From F1-60-MAGs149 sp037133755 (GTDB lineage Bacteria > Actinomycetota > Thermoleophilia > Gaiellales > F1-60-MAGs149): DNA of 64,000 bases. The stretch lies in the NCBI GenBank assembly GCA_037133755.1, contig JBAXNN010000005.1, positions 1-64,000 on the forward strand, read 5' to 3'. Shown here one piece after another: positions 40,504 through 49,717 of this stretch. Under the pieces are notes generated by a model. That model saw only the letters and a program-made list of their open reading frames with translations, did no database searches and was not told the origin of the DNA. Made by a program: the position numbers and the translations under genes. Position 1 is the stretch's first letter; the number at the start of each line of letters is the position of its first letter.

Positions 40504-41694
40504 ATGAACGCACGCATGAATCGCAAGGGCTTCGTCGCCATGACTGGCGCTGCGAGCCTCGCGGCGTTCCTCGCCGCGTGCGGTGGTGGCTCGGACGGTG
40601 GATCCTCCTCGAGTGGTGACAGCGCTGCTGTCGCAGCGAAGGGCTTCGATCCGGCGACGGAAGGCGATGCCCCGCTGAAGGTCTTCACGTGGGCCGGATA
40701 CGACGACTCGCCCAAGGACGGTCTGCCAGCCATGTGGCAGGCGTACAAGGACGGCCCCTACGGAACGAAGTCGCCGCTCGATTTCACCCTGCTGGACGAC
40801 GACACCCAGGCACTCGCCAAGGTCGCCTCGGGCTTCAACCCCGACATCATCCATCCCTGCGGTGGCTACGTCACCAAGTGGAAAGAGGCGGGTCTGATCC
40901 AGCCGCTCGACACCGCGCTCCTCCCCGACTGGGACGGCGTGCCCGAATCGCTCAAGGCGCCGGGCAAGATCGACGGTGCGTATTACCACATGCCGTTCGA
41001 CACCGGCTTCTCGTGTCTGGCGTACGACGCCGACGTCGTCGACTTCTCGCAGGTCGGTGGCGAGGAGACGTGGAAGATCATGCTCGACGACCGCTACAAG
41101 GGGAAGATGACCACGTTCCGCGGCCCCGACGAGATCATCGAGATCGCCGCCCTGGTCAACCGTGGCGCCAAGGATCCGACCGTGCTCAACGCAGACGAGC
41201 TGGCCGCCGCCAAGGAGACGGCGATGCAGATCAAGGCCAATCTCCGCAACTTCTGGACGTCGGAGAACGATGCGGTCAACGACTTCGTCAACGGCAACGT
41301 CGTGATCGCCCAGGTCTGGAATGCCGGCTACTGGCACATCAAGACGCACCCGAAGATGAAGGGCCGCAACATCAAGTACATGCAGCCCGTCGAGGGGCGC
41401 CTGGTCTGGGTGTGCGGCACGATCCTCAGCGCCGCGAGCAAACAGCCGGGTCGCGCCATGACGGCGATGGCGTCGATCGACACGCCCCAGGCCGGCGCGG
41501 CGCTGACCAACGACTTCGCCTACGCCTCCGCGCAGAAGGACGGCGTGAGCAAGCTGATAACGGATAAGGAGATCGTCGCGGCGTTCGGCCTCGACGACGC
41601 CACGCTCTGGGCACCACCGAAGGCATGGCCACAGAAGGCGGTCGAGCCGTACAAGGAGTACATCGCGGCCGGCCAGGAAGTCATCGACTCCTAG
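40504..41694 (+). CDS. extracellular binding lipoprotein of PotD type (copy 2)
   Basis: A 396-residue paralogue of the protein at 36923, with the same layout: 'MNRKGFVAMTGAASL' (RK in place of twin Arg), lipobox 'FLAAC' and tether, then 'LKVFTWAGYDDSPKDGLPAMWQAY' and 'MPFDTGFSCLAYDAD'. The shared blocks 'NIKYMQP', 'AKVASGFNPDIIHPC' and 'NDFVNGN' mark a tandem duplication within the operon, though ligand-pocket residues differ (for example CGGYVTKW against CIAYTQQW), so the two may bind different amines. A GGGAGG site precedes the ATG. Confidence 0.9.
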   Translation: MNARMNRKGFVAMTGAASLAAFLAACGGGSDGGSSSSGDSAAVAAKGFDPATEGDAPLKVFTWAGYDDSPKDGLPAMWQAYKDGPYGTKSPLDFTLLDDDTQALAKVASGFNPDIIHPCGGYVTKWKEAGLIQPLDTALLPDWDGVPESLKAPGKIDGAYYHMPFDTGFSCLAYDADVVDFSQVGGEETWKIMLDDRYKGKMTTFRGPDEIIEIAALVNRGAKDPTVLNADELAAAKETAMQIKANLRNFWTSENDAVNDFVNGNVVIAQVWNAGYWHIKTHPKMKGRNIKYMQPVEGRLVWVCGTILSAASKQPGRAMTAMASIDTPQAGAALTNDFAYASAQKDGVSKLITDKEIVAAFGLDDATLWAPPKAWPQKAVEPYKEYIAAGQEVIDS

Positions 41695-41718
41695 CGGTCA
41701 CGCGGGGCCAATTCGATC

Positions 41719-41735
41719 AGGGCGGTGAACGCCCT
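41719..41735 (+). terminator. hairpin after the pot operon
   Basis: A 6-bp stem AGGGCG/CGCCCT with a 5-base loop, 25 bases past the stop of the second binding protein; a second smaller stem (TGCGG/CCGCA) follows before the PiT gene. No T-run, so termination may be partial. Confidence 0.45.
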
Positions 41736-41771
41736 ATCCAGCGTGCGGGAAATCCGCAAGGATTCCCATCG

Positions 41772-42944
41772 ATGGACATCGTCTTCGTCGCCGTCTTCGC
41801 CACGATCGCCTTGGCGGTCCTGTTCGACTTCACGAACGGCTTTCACGATTCGGCGAACTCCACCTCGACGGTGATCGCGACGCGGTCGCTGAGCCCGAAG
41901 GTGGCGGTGCTCGTCGCAGCCATCTTCAACTTTCTGCCGGTGTTCATCGTCGGCACTGCCGTCGCCAACACGATCACGAAGACCGTCAAGCTCGACACGC
42001 TGCCGTCGGTGGCCGAGGGCGCCGTCCCGTTCGGCGTGCGCGTCACGCTCGCGGCCCTGATCGGGGCGATCTTCTGGAACTACTTCACCTGGCACCGCGG
42101 TCTGCCGTCGTCGTCGTCGCACGCCCTCATTGGTGGGCTTGTCGGGGCCGGCGTCAGCGCTGCGGGCATGAACGCAGTCAATTGGGACATCATGCGCGAC
42201 ATCGTCATCGCGATCTTCGCCTCGCCCCTGGTTGCGTTCTCGATTGCCATCGTGGCCGTACTTGTGATCCGGCTGATCCAGCGCATCTTCAAACTGGATG
42301 AGGATCACGTGATCTTCCAAGTCGGCCAGATCGCCAGTTCGTGTTGGGTGTCGTGGGGCCACGGCTCAAACGATGCGCAGAAGACGATGGGCGTCGTCGC
42401 CGCCACCCTGTTCGCCGGTGGCTACCTCCACGCAGTCGATGCAAGCCATCTGGAGCCGCCGATCTGGGTGATCTTCGGTGCGCACGCCGCCATCGCGTTG
42501 GGCACCCTGTACGGCGGCTGGTCGATCATTTCGACGCTGGGCTTCAAGATCACGCGCGTCACGCGCGCCTCCGGCCTCGGCGCGAACATCGGCGCAATCG
42601 TGGCGATCGAGGGAGCCACGAACATCGGTATCCCGATCTCCACGACCCAGGCCGTCTCCAGCTCGATCGTCGGCTCCGGCGTCGGTGTCCGCCGTCTCGT
42701 CCACTGGCGTATCCTCGTCGATATGGCGATCGCCTGGACGCTGACGATGCCGGCGGCCGCGATCGTCGGGTTCGTCATCTTCAAGCTGACGACGCTGCCC
42801 AGCTTCTTTGCCTACATCGCGACAGGTCTCGCCATTGCTGCCCTGATCGGTTACGCGATCTATCTGATGCGCAACGCGGTATCCGAGAAGGACATCGAAG
42901 CCGAACTGCCGACCGAGGCCTCGCTCGCCGTCGCCGGCGACTAG
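41772..42944 (+). CDS. pit: low-affinity inorganic phosphate transporter, PiT family
   Basis: A 390-residue membrane protein of the PiT/PHO4 family, which co-transports metal-phosphate with protons. The two inverted signature motifs are present: 'DFTNGFHDSANS' at 19-30 and 'WGHGSNDAQKTMG' near 196-208, with 'SSSSHALIGGLVGAG' and 'ISTTQAVSSSIVGSG' as the repeated transport helices. About ten transmembrane segments. Start ATG 41772. Its stop shares CTAG (42941-42944) with the convergent dehydrogenase gene. No PhoU-like regulator is next to it. Confidence 0.94.
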   Translation: MDIVFVAVFATIALAVLFDFTNGFHDSANSTSTVIATRSLSPKVAVLVAAIFNFLPVFIVGTAVANTITKTVKLDTLPSVAEGAVPFGVRVTLAALIGAIFWNYFTWHRGLPSSSSHALIGGLVGAGVSAAGMNAVNWDIMRDIVIAIFASPLVAFSIAIVAVLVIRLIQRIFKLDEDHVIFQVGQIASSCWVSWGHGSNDAQKTMGVVAATLFAGGYLHAVDASHLEPPIWVIFGAHAAIALGTLYGGWSIISTLGFKITRVTRASGLGANIGAIVAIEGATNIGIPISTTQAVSSSIVGSGVGVRRLVHWRILVDMAIAWTLTMPAAAIVGFVIFKLTTLPSFFAYIATGLAIAALIGYAIYLMRNAVSEKDIEAELPTEASLAVAGD

Positions 42945-43876
42945 GCGACCTCCTGCAAGAGCCCGCTCGGCTGCTCGCCGGCCAGCACGCGCGCGATGTC
43001 CTCTGCGGGATTGTCGAAGGATCGAGCTTCCGAGGCCGCGCTGTAGAACGCGGCATGCGGCTGGAGGATCGTGTTGGGCCAGCTGCGCGCAGGCTCCTCC
43101 GGCGGCGCCGGCTCGATCGGCAGCGCGTCGAGTGCGCACCCCGCGATCTCCCCCGCTTCGAGCGCCCGCCCGAGCGCCTCGTGGTCGATCAGCGCGGCAC
43201 GCGCCGTGTTCACGAGGTACGCGTCGCTGCGCATCAGTGCGAGCTCACGGGTGCTGATCATGCCGCGCGTGGCGTCTGTCACCGACGTGATCAGACTCAC
43301 GACATCACAAGTCGCGAGTGCCTCGTCGAGCGTGGCCTTCGTCGCCCCGGCGGCGGCAATCTCGTCGGCGGCCGCGTGCTGCGAGACCACCAGCACCTCC
43401 ATCCCCGCGCCGAGGGCGTTCTGGACGAGCAGATGGCCGATGGCACCGAAGCCGACGACGCCCAGGCGTGCGCCGCGCACCACGCGCGGCGGCTGCGGAT
43501 ACGGCCACCAGCTGCCGCCGCGTACGAGTCCGTCGAGCATGACGACACCGCGCAGGCACGCGTAGAGCAGCGCCATCGTGTGATCGGCGACCTCCTGGTC
43601 GCAGAAGTTGCGGATGTTGCAGCACGCGACGCCACGCGCGGCCAGACCGGCAACGTCGAGGTGGTCGATCCCACCGGAGCACGTGGCCACAACCCGCAGA
43701 TTCGGCACCCGCTCCACGATGGTCGCATCGATGGCGCACCCCGGGTAGGTGAGGATGCCGACGATGTCCTCGCCCGCGGGCACCTCATAGGCAAACTCGA
43801 CGGTCGCCCCCACGCGATCGAGGGTGGCCTGGGCGCGCTCGATCGGCCAGGTGTCGTCGGTGCAGATGACGCGCAT
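42941..43876 (-). CDS. D-2-hydroxyacid dehydrogenase family protein (copy B)
   Basis: A 311-residue NAD-dependent dehydrogenase resembling C-terminal-binding-protein-type enzymes. NAD site 'LGVVGFGAIGHLL' (about 139-151), catalytic Arg in 'VNTARAALID', Glu in the 'AGEIAGCALDALPIEP' segment, and His in 'ILQPHAAFYS'. The active-site Glu/Arg/His set is complete. The ATG at 43876 overlaps the stop of the upstream paralogue by one base (TGATG). Similar to the next gene; the two may act on different 2-ketoacids or form a hetero-oligomer. Confidence 0.88.
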   Translation of the reverse strand: MRVICTDDTWPIERAQATLDRVGATVEFAYEVPAGEDIVGILTYPGCAIDATIVERVPNLRVVATCSGGIDHLDVAGLAARGVACCNIRNFCDQEVADHTMALLYACLRGVVMLDGLVRGGSWWPYPQPPRVVRGARLGVVGFGAIGHLLVQNALGAGMEVLVVSQHAAADEIAAAGATKATLDEALATCDVVSLITSVTDATRGMISTRELALMRSDAYLVNTARAALIDHEALGRALEAGEIAGCALDALPIEPAPPEEPARSWPNTILQPHAAFYSAASEARSFDNPAEDIARVLAGEQPSGLLQEVA

Positions 43877-44838
43877 CACGCCTCCTTCGTCGGGATCACA
43901 CCAACCGGCGTCTCGTCGCGCAAGAAGCGCGCGAGATCGTCGATCTGGCGGGTGTAGGGCTTCAAGCTCGCCTCGGGCGAGTACCACGCCGAGTGCGGCT
44001 GGACGATCAGGTTGGGCCAGCCGAACGCCGGCTCGTCGGCCGGCGGTGGCTCCACCGGGTACACATCGATCGCCGCACCTGCGATCACCCCGTGCGCGAG
44101 CGCATCGCCGAGGGCCGCATGGTCGACGAGCGGTCCGCGCGCGCAGTTGACGAGGTACGCGTCGTCGCGCATCTGCGCAAGGCGCCGGGCGTTGACGAGC
44201 TTGGTGGTCTCGGGCAGGAGCGGCGCGTGGAGCGTGACGACATCGCTGGTCTCAAACAGGGTGTCGATGTCGACCTTGGCCACGCCGAGGCCGTGCATGG
44301 TTGCCTCATCGACGAACTCGTCGTAGGCCACGACATCCATCCCGAGCGCGTTGGCCTGCACCGCCACCAGGCGCCCAATCCGTCCGAAGCCGACGATGCC
44401 GAGGCGGCTGCCGCGGATGCGACGCGGCTCGCGCGGGAATGGCCACCAGCCACCCTCGCGCGTGAAGCCGTCCAGCTGGTGCACCCCACGCAGCAGCGCC
44501 GAGGCAAGCGTGATGGTGTGCTCGGCGACCTCGTCGTCGCAGTAGCCGGCGACGTGGATGCACGTGACGCCCTGCGCCTGCAGCTCGGGGACCGGCAGGT
44601 TGTCGTATCCCGTCGAACACGTGCCGACGAGACGGACGTTGGGCGCGCGGTCGAGGAGATCCGCGGGCACGCGCTGCTCCGGCGCAGCGAGCACGGCAAC
44701 CACGTCGTCCCCGACCGCCTCGGCTGCTTTCTCGAGCGTCACATCGAGCGTCGCAATGACGTCTGCAGACTCCTCGAGAGGCCACAGGGGATCCAGAATG
44801 ACGACACGCTTCACCGACGATACCTCTCCTTCACTCAT
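43876..44838 (-). CDS. D-2-hydroxyacid dehydrogenase family protein (copy A)
   Basis: A 320-residue paralogue of the downstream gene. NAD motif 'LGIVGFGRIGRLV' (about 145-157), 'VNCARGPLVD' with catalytic Arg, 'IAGAAIDVYPVEPPP' and 'IVQPHSAWYSPEA' with catalytic His. Both copies share the Trp-Trp-Pro-(F/Y)-Pro stretch ('GGWWPFPREPR' / 'GSWWPYPQPPR') just before the NAD-binding loop, a subfamily mark. Divergent from transaldolase. Substrate unknown. Confidence 0.88.
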   Translation of the reverse strand: MSEGEVSSVKRVVILDPLWPLEESADVIATLDVTLEKAAEAVGDDVVAVLAAPEQRVPADLLDRAPNVRLVGTCSTGYDNLPVPELQAQGVTCIHVAGYCDDEVAEHTITLASALLRGVHQLDGFTREGGWWPFPREPRRIRGSRLGIVGFGRIGRLVAVQANALGMDVVAYDEFVDEATMHGLGVAKVDIDTLFETSDVVTLHAPLLPETTKLVNARRLAQMRDDAYLVNCARGPLVDHAALGDALAHGVIAGAAIDVYPVEPPPADEPAFGWPNLIVQPHSAWYSPEASLKPYTRQIDDLARFLRDETPVGVIPTKEA

Positions 44839-44891
44839 CAGCCTCCTGCGCTGCGTAGACTACGCGTGCACACCGCATCCGGAGGAACCAC

Positions 44892-45983
44892 GTGGCTAGC
44901 AAGTGGCTTGGAGTTGGACAGTTCGGTCAGAGCGTTTGGTACGACAACGTCGCGCGCCCTGCCGTCGAGACGGGCCTGCTGGCCAAGATCATGGTCGACG
45001 ACGGCGTCACCGGCGGTACGTCGAACCCGTCGATCTTCGCCAAGAACGTCGAGGACACCGACGCCTATGACGCGGCGATCGCGGCCTTCCCCGCCGACGC
45101 CACGGCCGTCCAGATCTTCGAGCCGCTCTGGATCCAGGACATCCAGGCTGCCTGCGACGTCATGCGCCCCGCATTCGACGCGAGCAACGGCGCCGACGGC
45201 TTCATCTCGATCGAGGTCGAGGCCGACCTCGCCTTCGACACGCCGACCACCGTCAAGCGCGCCCAGGAGCTGCACGCGGCCGTCGACCGCCCGAACGTGC
45301 TGATCAAGGTGCCGGGCACGAAGCCCGGCATCGACTCGGTCCGTCAGCTGACCGCCGCGGGCATCAGCATCAACGTGACGCTGCTGTTCTCCGTCGAGCG
45401 CTACTACGAGATCGCCGAGGCCTACGCCGCGGGCATGGCCGAGCGCCTCGCCGCCGGCAAGCCGGTCACCGGCATCCAGTCGGTCGCGAGCTTCTTCGTC
45501 TCGCGCATCGACTCGAAGGTCGACGACATGCTGCCGGAGGGCTCGGAGCTGCGCGGTAAGACCGCCGTCGCCAACGCCAAGATCGCGTACGCCGACGTCT
45601 ACCAGGCGATCTTCGACAACGACGAGAGCTGGCAGGCCGTCGAGGCCGCCGGTGGTGCCCGCCAGCGCGCCCTCTGGGCCTCGACGAGCACGAAGAACCC
45701 GGCGTACTCGCCGTGCCTCTACGTCGACGAGCTGATCGGCCCCGATACGGTCAACACCGTGCCGGACGCCACCCTCGAGGCCTACCGCACGCAGGGCGAT
45801 CCCGCCTCGCGCCTGACCGAGGACCTCGCCGGCGCGCGCGCCGTCATGCAGGGCGTTGCCGATGCCGGCATCGACTTCGCCGCTGTCACGAAGGAGCTTG
45901 AGGACGAGGGCGTCGCCGCCTTCCAGAAGGCGTACGAGGGCATGCTCGACGCCATCACCAAGCGCCACGACGCCGTCAAGTAA
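44892..45983 (+). CDS. tal: transaldolase
   Basis: A 363-residue transaldolase of the pentose phosphate pathway, moving a dihydroxyacetone unit between sugar phosphates. Features: 'GQSVWYDNVAR' and 'GVTGGTSNPSIF' near the N-terminus (SNP motif at 44-46), 'IEVEADLAFD', and the Schiff-base Lys 139 in 'LIKVPGT'. Length fits the actinobacterial Tal-type (about 360-370) rather than the short TalC type. GTG start with GGAGG 5-6 bases upstream. Followed by a palindromic terminator shared with the MMPL gene. Confidence 0.95.
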   Translation: MASKWLGVGQFGQSVWYDNVARPAVETGLLAKIMVDDGVTGGTSNPSIFAKNVEDTDAYDAAIAAFPADATAVQIFEPLWIQDIQAACDVMRPAFDASNGADGFISIEVEADLAFDTPTTVKRAQELHAAVDRPNVLIKVPGTKPGIDSVRQLTAAGISINVTLLFSVERYYEIAEAYAAGMAERLAAGKPVTGIQSVASFFVSRIDSKVDDMLPEGSELRGKTAVANAKIAYADVYQAIFDNDESWQAVEAAGGARQRALWASTSTKNPAYSPCLYVDELIGPDTVNTVPDATLEAYRTQGDPASRLTEDLAGARAVMQGVADAGIDFAAVTKELEDEGVAAFQKAYEGMLDAITKRHDAVK

Positions 45984-45999
45984 CGCGCCTCCGCATGAC

Positions 46000-46030
46000 G
46001 TTCGGAATGGGGTCTGACCCCATTCCGAAC
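46000..46030. terminator. 31-base perfect palindrome between convergent tal and MMPL
   Basis: Fifteen-base arms (46000-46014 and 46016-46030) around a single central T, with core GGGGTCTGACCCC. It lies 17 bases past the tal stop and 9 bases past the MMPL stop, so it may end transcription on both sides. The core matches the inverted repeat at 21030-21140, pointing to a dispersed repeat family. Confidence 0.8.
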
Positions 46031-46038
46031 CTGCGCGA

Positions 46039-48165
46039 TTAGGCGGAGCGACTCTCGCCCGGCAGCAGGCGATCGAGCCAGCCGGGGAGCCACCAGTTCT
46101 TGTCGCCGATCAGCACCATCACGCTCGGCACAAGCATCAGGCGCACGATCGTGGCGTCGATCAGAACCGCAGTCGCCAGGCCAATGCCGAACATCTTGAT
46201 CACCACGTTGTCGATCAGGACGAAGGCCAAAAAGACCGTGATCATGATCAGCGCCGCTGCCGTGATCACACGCGCGGTGTGAGACAGCCCAACTTCGATA
46301 CTCCGAAGTGTCGAGGCACCACGCTCGTGTTCCTCGCGCACGCTGCTGATGAGGAACACCTGATAGTCCATCGAGAGTCCGAACAAGATGGCGAACATCA
46401 TCATCGGCACGTAGGCCTCGATCTGCACCGCCTCGGGCACGCCAATGTAACGAGAGGCCCAACCCCACTCGAAGACCGCGACAATCACACCGTACGCAGC
46501 GCCGACCGACAGCACGTTCATCACCGCACCGCTGAGTGGCACAAGGATGGAGCGAAACTCAACGACCAGCAGGAGGAACGAGAGCAGGATCACAGCGCCG
46601 ATGAAGAACGGCAGTCGGTCGGTGATGCGATTGGAGAGCGCGAGCATGGCCGGCGTAACTCCCGTCACGTCGACCGTCACGGCCTTGCCCACAATCGGCT
46701 GCACCTCACCGGGGAGCCGATTGACCAAGTCCTCCGTGGCCTGTTCGGTTGGCGACGACTTGGGCACCACCTGAATCAACGTCACCTTCTGCTTCGCATT
46801 GATTGCCGGCGGATAGACAACCTTGACGTCGCTGTCCTTTCCGATGGCAGCGATGACCTTCTTTGCGCCCGCCTCATCCGCATACGGTGAGATCACAATC
46901 TCGATTGGCCCGTTCTCACCAGGACCGTAGGCCTTCGCAATCTGGTCGTACGCGATCCGGGTCGTCGAGCCCTGCGGGTCGGAACCCGCGTCGACCTGCC
47001 CGAGCGTCATCGAGAAGAACGGAATCGTCAGGGCTCCGAGAATGACGACGGCGATCAGCAGAAAAGGAACCGGATGGGTGCCGACAAGTCGCGCCCATCG
47101 CCCCCACATGCCGTTCGAGATTTCGCCCGCCGAGTCGATCGGTGGCGCACTGCGATCGCGCTTGCGAAGAATGCGCATGCCGAACAGCGAGAGCAATGCG
47201 GGCAGCAGTGTGAGCGCGGCCAGTATCGCGGTCAGGACGGCGAACGACGCTGTGACGCCCAGGAGTGAAACCGTCGGGATACCCGCGAGGAAGAGGCCGG
47301 TAAGGGCGATGGCGACCGTGACGCCCGCCACCAACACCGCGCGCCCAGCGGTGCCGAGCGCGGCGGGAATTGATTCCTCGATCGTCATGCCCGCGCGCAG
47401 CTGCTCGCGATGACGATTGACGATGAAGACGGCATAGTCAATGCCTACGCCGAGCCCAATCATCGCGGCGAGCACCGGAGCGATCGACGTGATTGGCGTG
47501 ACCGCCGAGAACACCGTGATCGACATCAACCCCAGCGCAAGCCCCGCAATAGCGCTGAGCAGTGGTGCCACCATCGCGAGCACCGTCATAAAGGCGATCG
47601 AGAGAATGATCAGCGCCGCAATGAGCCCGAGCAACTCGGAGATGTCCTGCCCCGCACCCGCCGCCTCAGCCGCCGGTGCACCCGAATACGCCACGTGAAG
47701 CCCCGGCACTGCTTTGACAGGCGCCATGACGTCCTGCAGATGGGTATACATCGCCGGTTTGATGTCGTTGACGTTGACCGTGTAACGAATATTGATCAGC
47801 GCCGTCGATCCATCCGGCGAGACAGTGGTCGGCTCGGCAAAGGGATTCCCCACCATGCCCATGGACGGCAGCGTCTTGATGTCCTTGATGGCCTTTGTGA
47901 TGACATCTTGGGTCGCCTTTACCTTCATCGCCCCGGGTTCGCCGTAGACCACGATTTGGCCAGGCGTACCGGTATTCGAGCTTGGGAAAGCCCGGTTGAG
48001 CGTGTCGCTGCCTCGAAAGGCGCTCGTGCCTGGCACGGTCAGCCCTTCGTTCTCGTTGACATCAACGAGCTTCGTGGCTGAGGTCATTCCCGCCAGCAGG
48101 AGAATCCAGAGCACGACGACGACCCAGCGGTATCGCGCACATATCGCTCCGAGCTTGGCAACCAT
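46039..48165 (-). CDS. MMPL-family membrane transport protein
   Basis: A 708-residue RND-type exporter with two related halves, each one transmembrane helix, a large extracellular domain and five helices (11-12 helices in all). Motifs include 'GLGVGIDYAVFIVNRHREQL' in the first half and 'GLSMDYQVFLISSVREEHE' in the second, where the Asp-Tyr pairs carry the proton relay. Actinobacterial MMPL proteins move lipids or hydrophobic compounds to the cell surface; the cargo here is unknown. GGGAGG ribosome-binding site near ATG 48165. Convergent with tal. Confidence 0.93.
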   Translation of the reverse strand: MVAKLGAICARYRWVVVVLWILLLAGMTSATKLVDVNENEGLTVPGTSAFRGSDTLNRAFPSSNTGTPGQIVVYGEPGAMKVKATQDVITKAIKDIKTLPSMGMVGNPFAEPTTVSPDGSTALINIRYTVNVNDIKPAMYTHLQDVMAPVKAVPGLHVAYSGAPAAEAAGAGQDISELLGLIAALIILSIAFMTVLAMVAPLLSAIAGLALGLMSITVFSAVTPITSIAPVLAAMIGLGVGIDYAVFIVNRHREQLRAGMTIEESIPAALGTAGRAVLVAGVTVAIALTGLFLAGIPTVSLLGVTASFAVLTAILAALTLLPALLSLFGMRILRKRDRSAPPIDSAGEISNGMWGRWARLVGTHPVPFLLIAVVILGALTIPFFSMTLGQVDAGSDPQGSTTRIAYDQIAKAYGPGENGPIEIVISPYADEAGAKKVIAAIGKDSDVKVVYPPAINAKQKVTLIQVVPKSSPTEQATEDLVNRLPGEVQPIVGKAVTVDVTGVTPAMLALSNRITDRLPFFIGAVILLSFLLLVVEFRSILVPLSGAVMNVLSVGAAYGVIVAVFEWGWASRYIGVPEAVQIEAYVPMMMFAILFGLSMDYQVFLISSVREEHERGASTLRSIEVGLSHTARVITAAALIMITVFLAFVLIDNVVIKMFGIGLATAVLIDATIVRLMLVPSVMVLIGDKNWWLPGWLDRLLPGESRSA

Positions 48166-48262
48166 GGCTTCCTCCCTGGCATAACTGTACCGAACATGCG
48201 ACACCTGTCGCCGTTGCCGATCGGTCGCCCTACACTGCCCGGATCGCCTGGAGGAGGGTTCG

Positions 48263-48850
48263 ATGAGCCTGTTCGACATCCGCAAGATCGCCACGTATAC
48301 CGAGGAGATCCACCACGACTTCGGCCCTGCGCCGGAGCAGCCGGCGCGCAAGGGCGCTGTGATGGCCGTCGTGACGAATCCGTACGTCAAGCAGTACGTC
48401 GAGGACCTGAGCCCGGCGATGGACGAGCTGAAAGCGCTCGGCGAGCAGCTCGGCACGATCCTGATCGACCATCTCGGTGGCGACAAGAGCGCGATCGAGG
48501 GCTACGGCAAGGGCGCGATCGTCGGGAGCAACGGCGAGATCGAGCACGGCGCCATGTGGCATATCCCCGGCGGTGGTGGCATGCGTGCCGCAATCGGTGG
48601 CGGCACGTCGATCGTGCCGTCCACCAAGAAGGTCGGCCCGGTCGGCTCGCGCATCGACATTCCGCTCACGCACATCGAGTGGTCGTACGTGGGTAGCCAC
48701 TACGACGCGATCGAGGTTGGCGTGCCCGACGGTCCGCGCGAGAACGAGATGGTGCTGATCCTCGCGATGGCCACCACCGGCCGTGTGCACGCCCGTCTGG
48801 CAACGGGCTTTGCGCTCGAGGATCGCGGCAAGCCGGGCGTGCCGGCATGA
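48263..48850 (+). CDS. DUF1185 (amino-acid synthesis) family protein
   Basis: A 195-residue protein matching the DUF1185 pattern: N-terminal 'IRKIATYTEEIHHDFG', then 'AVVTNPYV...YVEDLSPAM', 'GYGKGAIVGSNGEIEHGAMWHIPGG' (about 77-101) and 'AIEVGVPDGPRENEMVLILAM'. The family is annotated as amino-acid synthesis from genetics, but its reaction is not known to me. It has GGAGG before the ATG, a TACACT hexamer upstream, and overlaps the dehydrogenase gene by 4 bases, so the two act together. Confidence 0.88.
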   Translation: MSLFDIRKIATYTEEIHHDFGPAPEQPARKGAVMAVVTNPYVKQYVEDLSPAMDELKALGEQLGTILIDHLGGDKSAIEGYGKGAIVGSNGEIEHGAMWHIPGGGGMRAAIGGGTSIVPSTKKVGPVGSRIDIPLTHIEWSYVGSHYDAIEVGVPDGPRENEMVLILAMATTGRVHARLATGFALEDRGKPGVPA

Positions 48851-49716
48851 GGATCGCGTTCATCGGCCTCGGCCGTATGGGCTGGCACCTGGCCGGGCAT
48901 CTCGCCGCAGCAGGCCGCGAGCTTTCGGTCTTCGACATCGACCCCGACGCCGGTGCACGCTGGGCCGCGGAGTTCGCCGGCACGGCAGCCACTTCGATTG
49001 AAGACGCTGTGCGCGACTGCAGCGTCGTCTGTTCGTCCGTTCCCGCGGATCCCCAGCTGCGTGCGATCTGGGACGCCACGCAAGGGTCACTCGCCGACGG
49101 CGCGATCTGGATCGACCACTCCACCACCTCCGCCGAGATCGCCCGCGAGCTCGCTGCCGAGGCCGCTGCGACGGGACGGGCCTTCATCGACGCCCCTGTC
49201 TCGGGTGGCACCGTCGGTGCCGAGAACGGCAAGCTGGCCGTGATGGCGGGCGGCGATGCGACGGCGTGGGAGACGGCTGCACAGGTCGTGGCCGCCTACG
49301 CCGCGCGCGCCAACCTGATCGGCGGTCCTGGCGCAGGCCAGCTGACGAAGATGGCCAATCAGATCTGCGTCGTCGGCACGGGCCAGGCGCTCGCCGAGGG
49401 CCTCGTCTTCGCCGAGCACGCGGGCCTTGATCCGCGCAAGGTGCTCGAGGTGATGCTGACGGGATCCTCGACGTCGTGGATGATGGAGAACCGCGCCGAG
49501 CTGATGATCGACGGCAACTTCGACTACGGCTTCTCGACCACGCTGATGCGCAAGGACCTCTCGCTCGTACTCGACGAGGCCGATCGCACCGGGGAGGAGC
49601 TGCCTGTCACGGCGCTCGTGGCCGATCTGCTGGATGAGGTTGATGAGATGGGCGGCGCCGCGTGGGACTGGTGCTCGCTCATGCAGCGCCAGCGGCGCGC
49701 CATCGAGAACGGCTGA
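48847..49716 (+). CDS. 3-hydroxyisobutyrate-dehydrogenase-like NAD(P) oxidoreductase
   Basis: A 289-residue beta-hydroxyacid dehydrogenase. The Rossmann motif 'IAFIGLGRMGWHLAGHL' (3-19), substrate-binding 'DAPVSGGTVGAENGKL' (115-130), and catalytic Lys 168 with Asn 171 ('TKMANQ') are in place. The family includes 3-hydroxyisobutyrate, tartronate-semialdehyde and glyoxylate reductases. Coupled to the DUF1185 gene by an ATGA overlap; a shared amino-acid or hydroxyacid pathway is likely (inference). Confidence 0.92.
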   Translation: MRIAFIGLGRMGWHLAGHLAAAGRELSVFDIDPDAGARWAAEFAGTAATSIEDAVRDCSVVCSSVPADPQLRAIWDATQGSLADGAIWIDHSTTSAEIARELAAEAAATGRAFIDAPVSGGTVGAENGKLAVMAGGDATAWETAAQVVAAYAARANLIGGPGAGQLTKMANQICVVGTGQALAEGLVFAEHAGLDPRKVLEVMLTGSSTSWMMENRAELMIDGNFDYGFSTTLMRKDLSLVLDEADRTGEELPVTALVADLLDEVDEMGGAAWDWCSLMQRQRRAIENG

Positions 49717-49717
49717 G

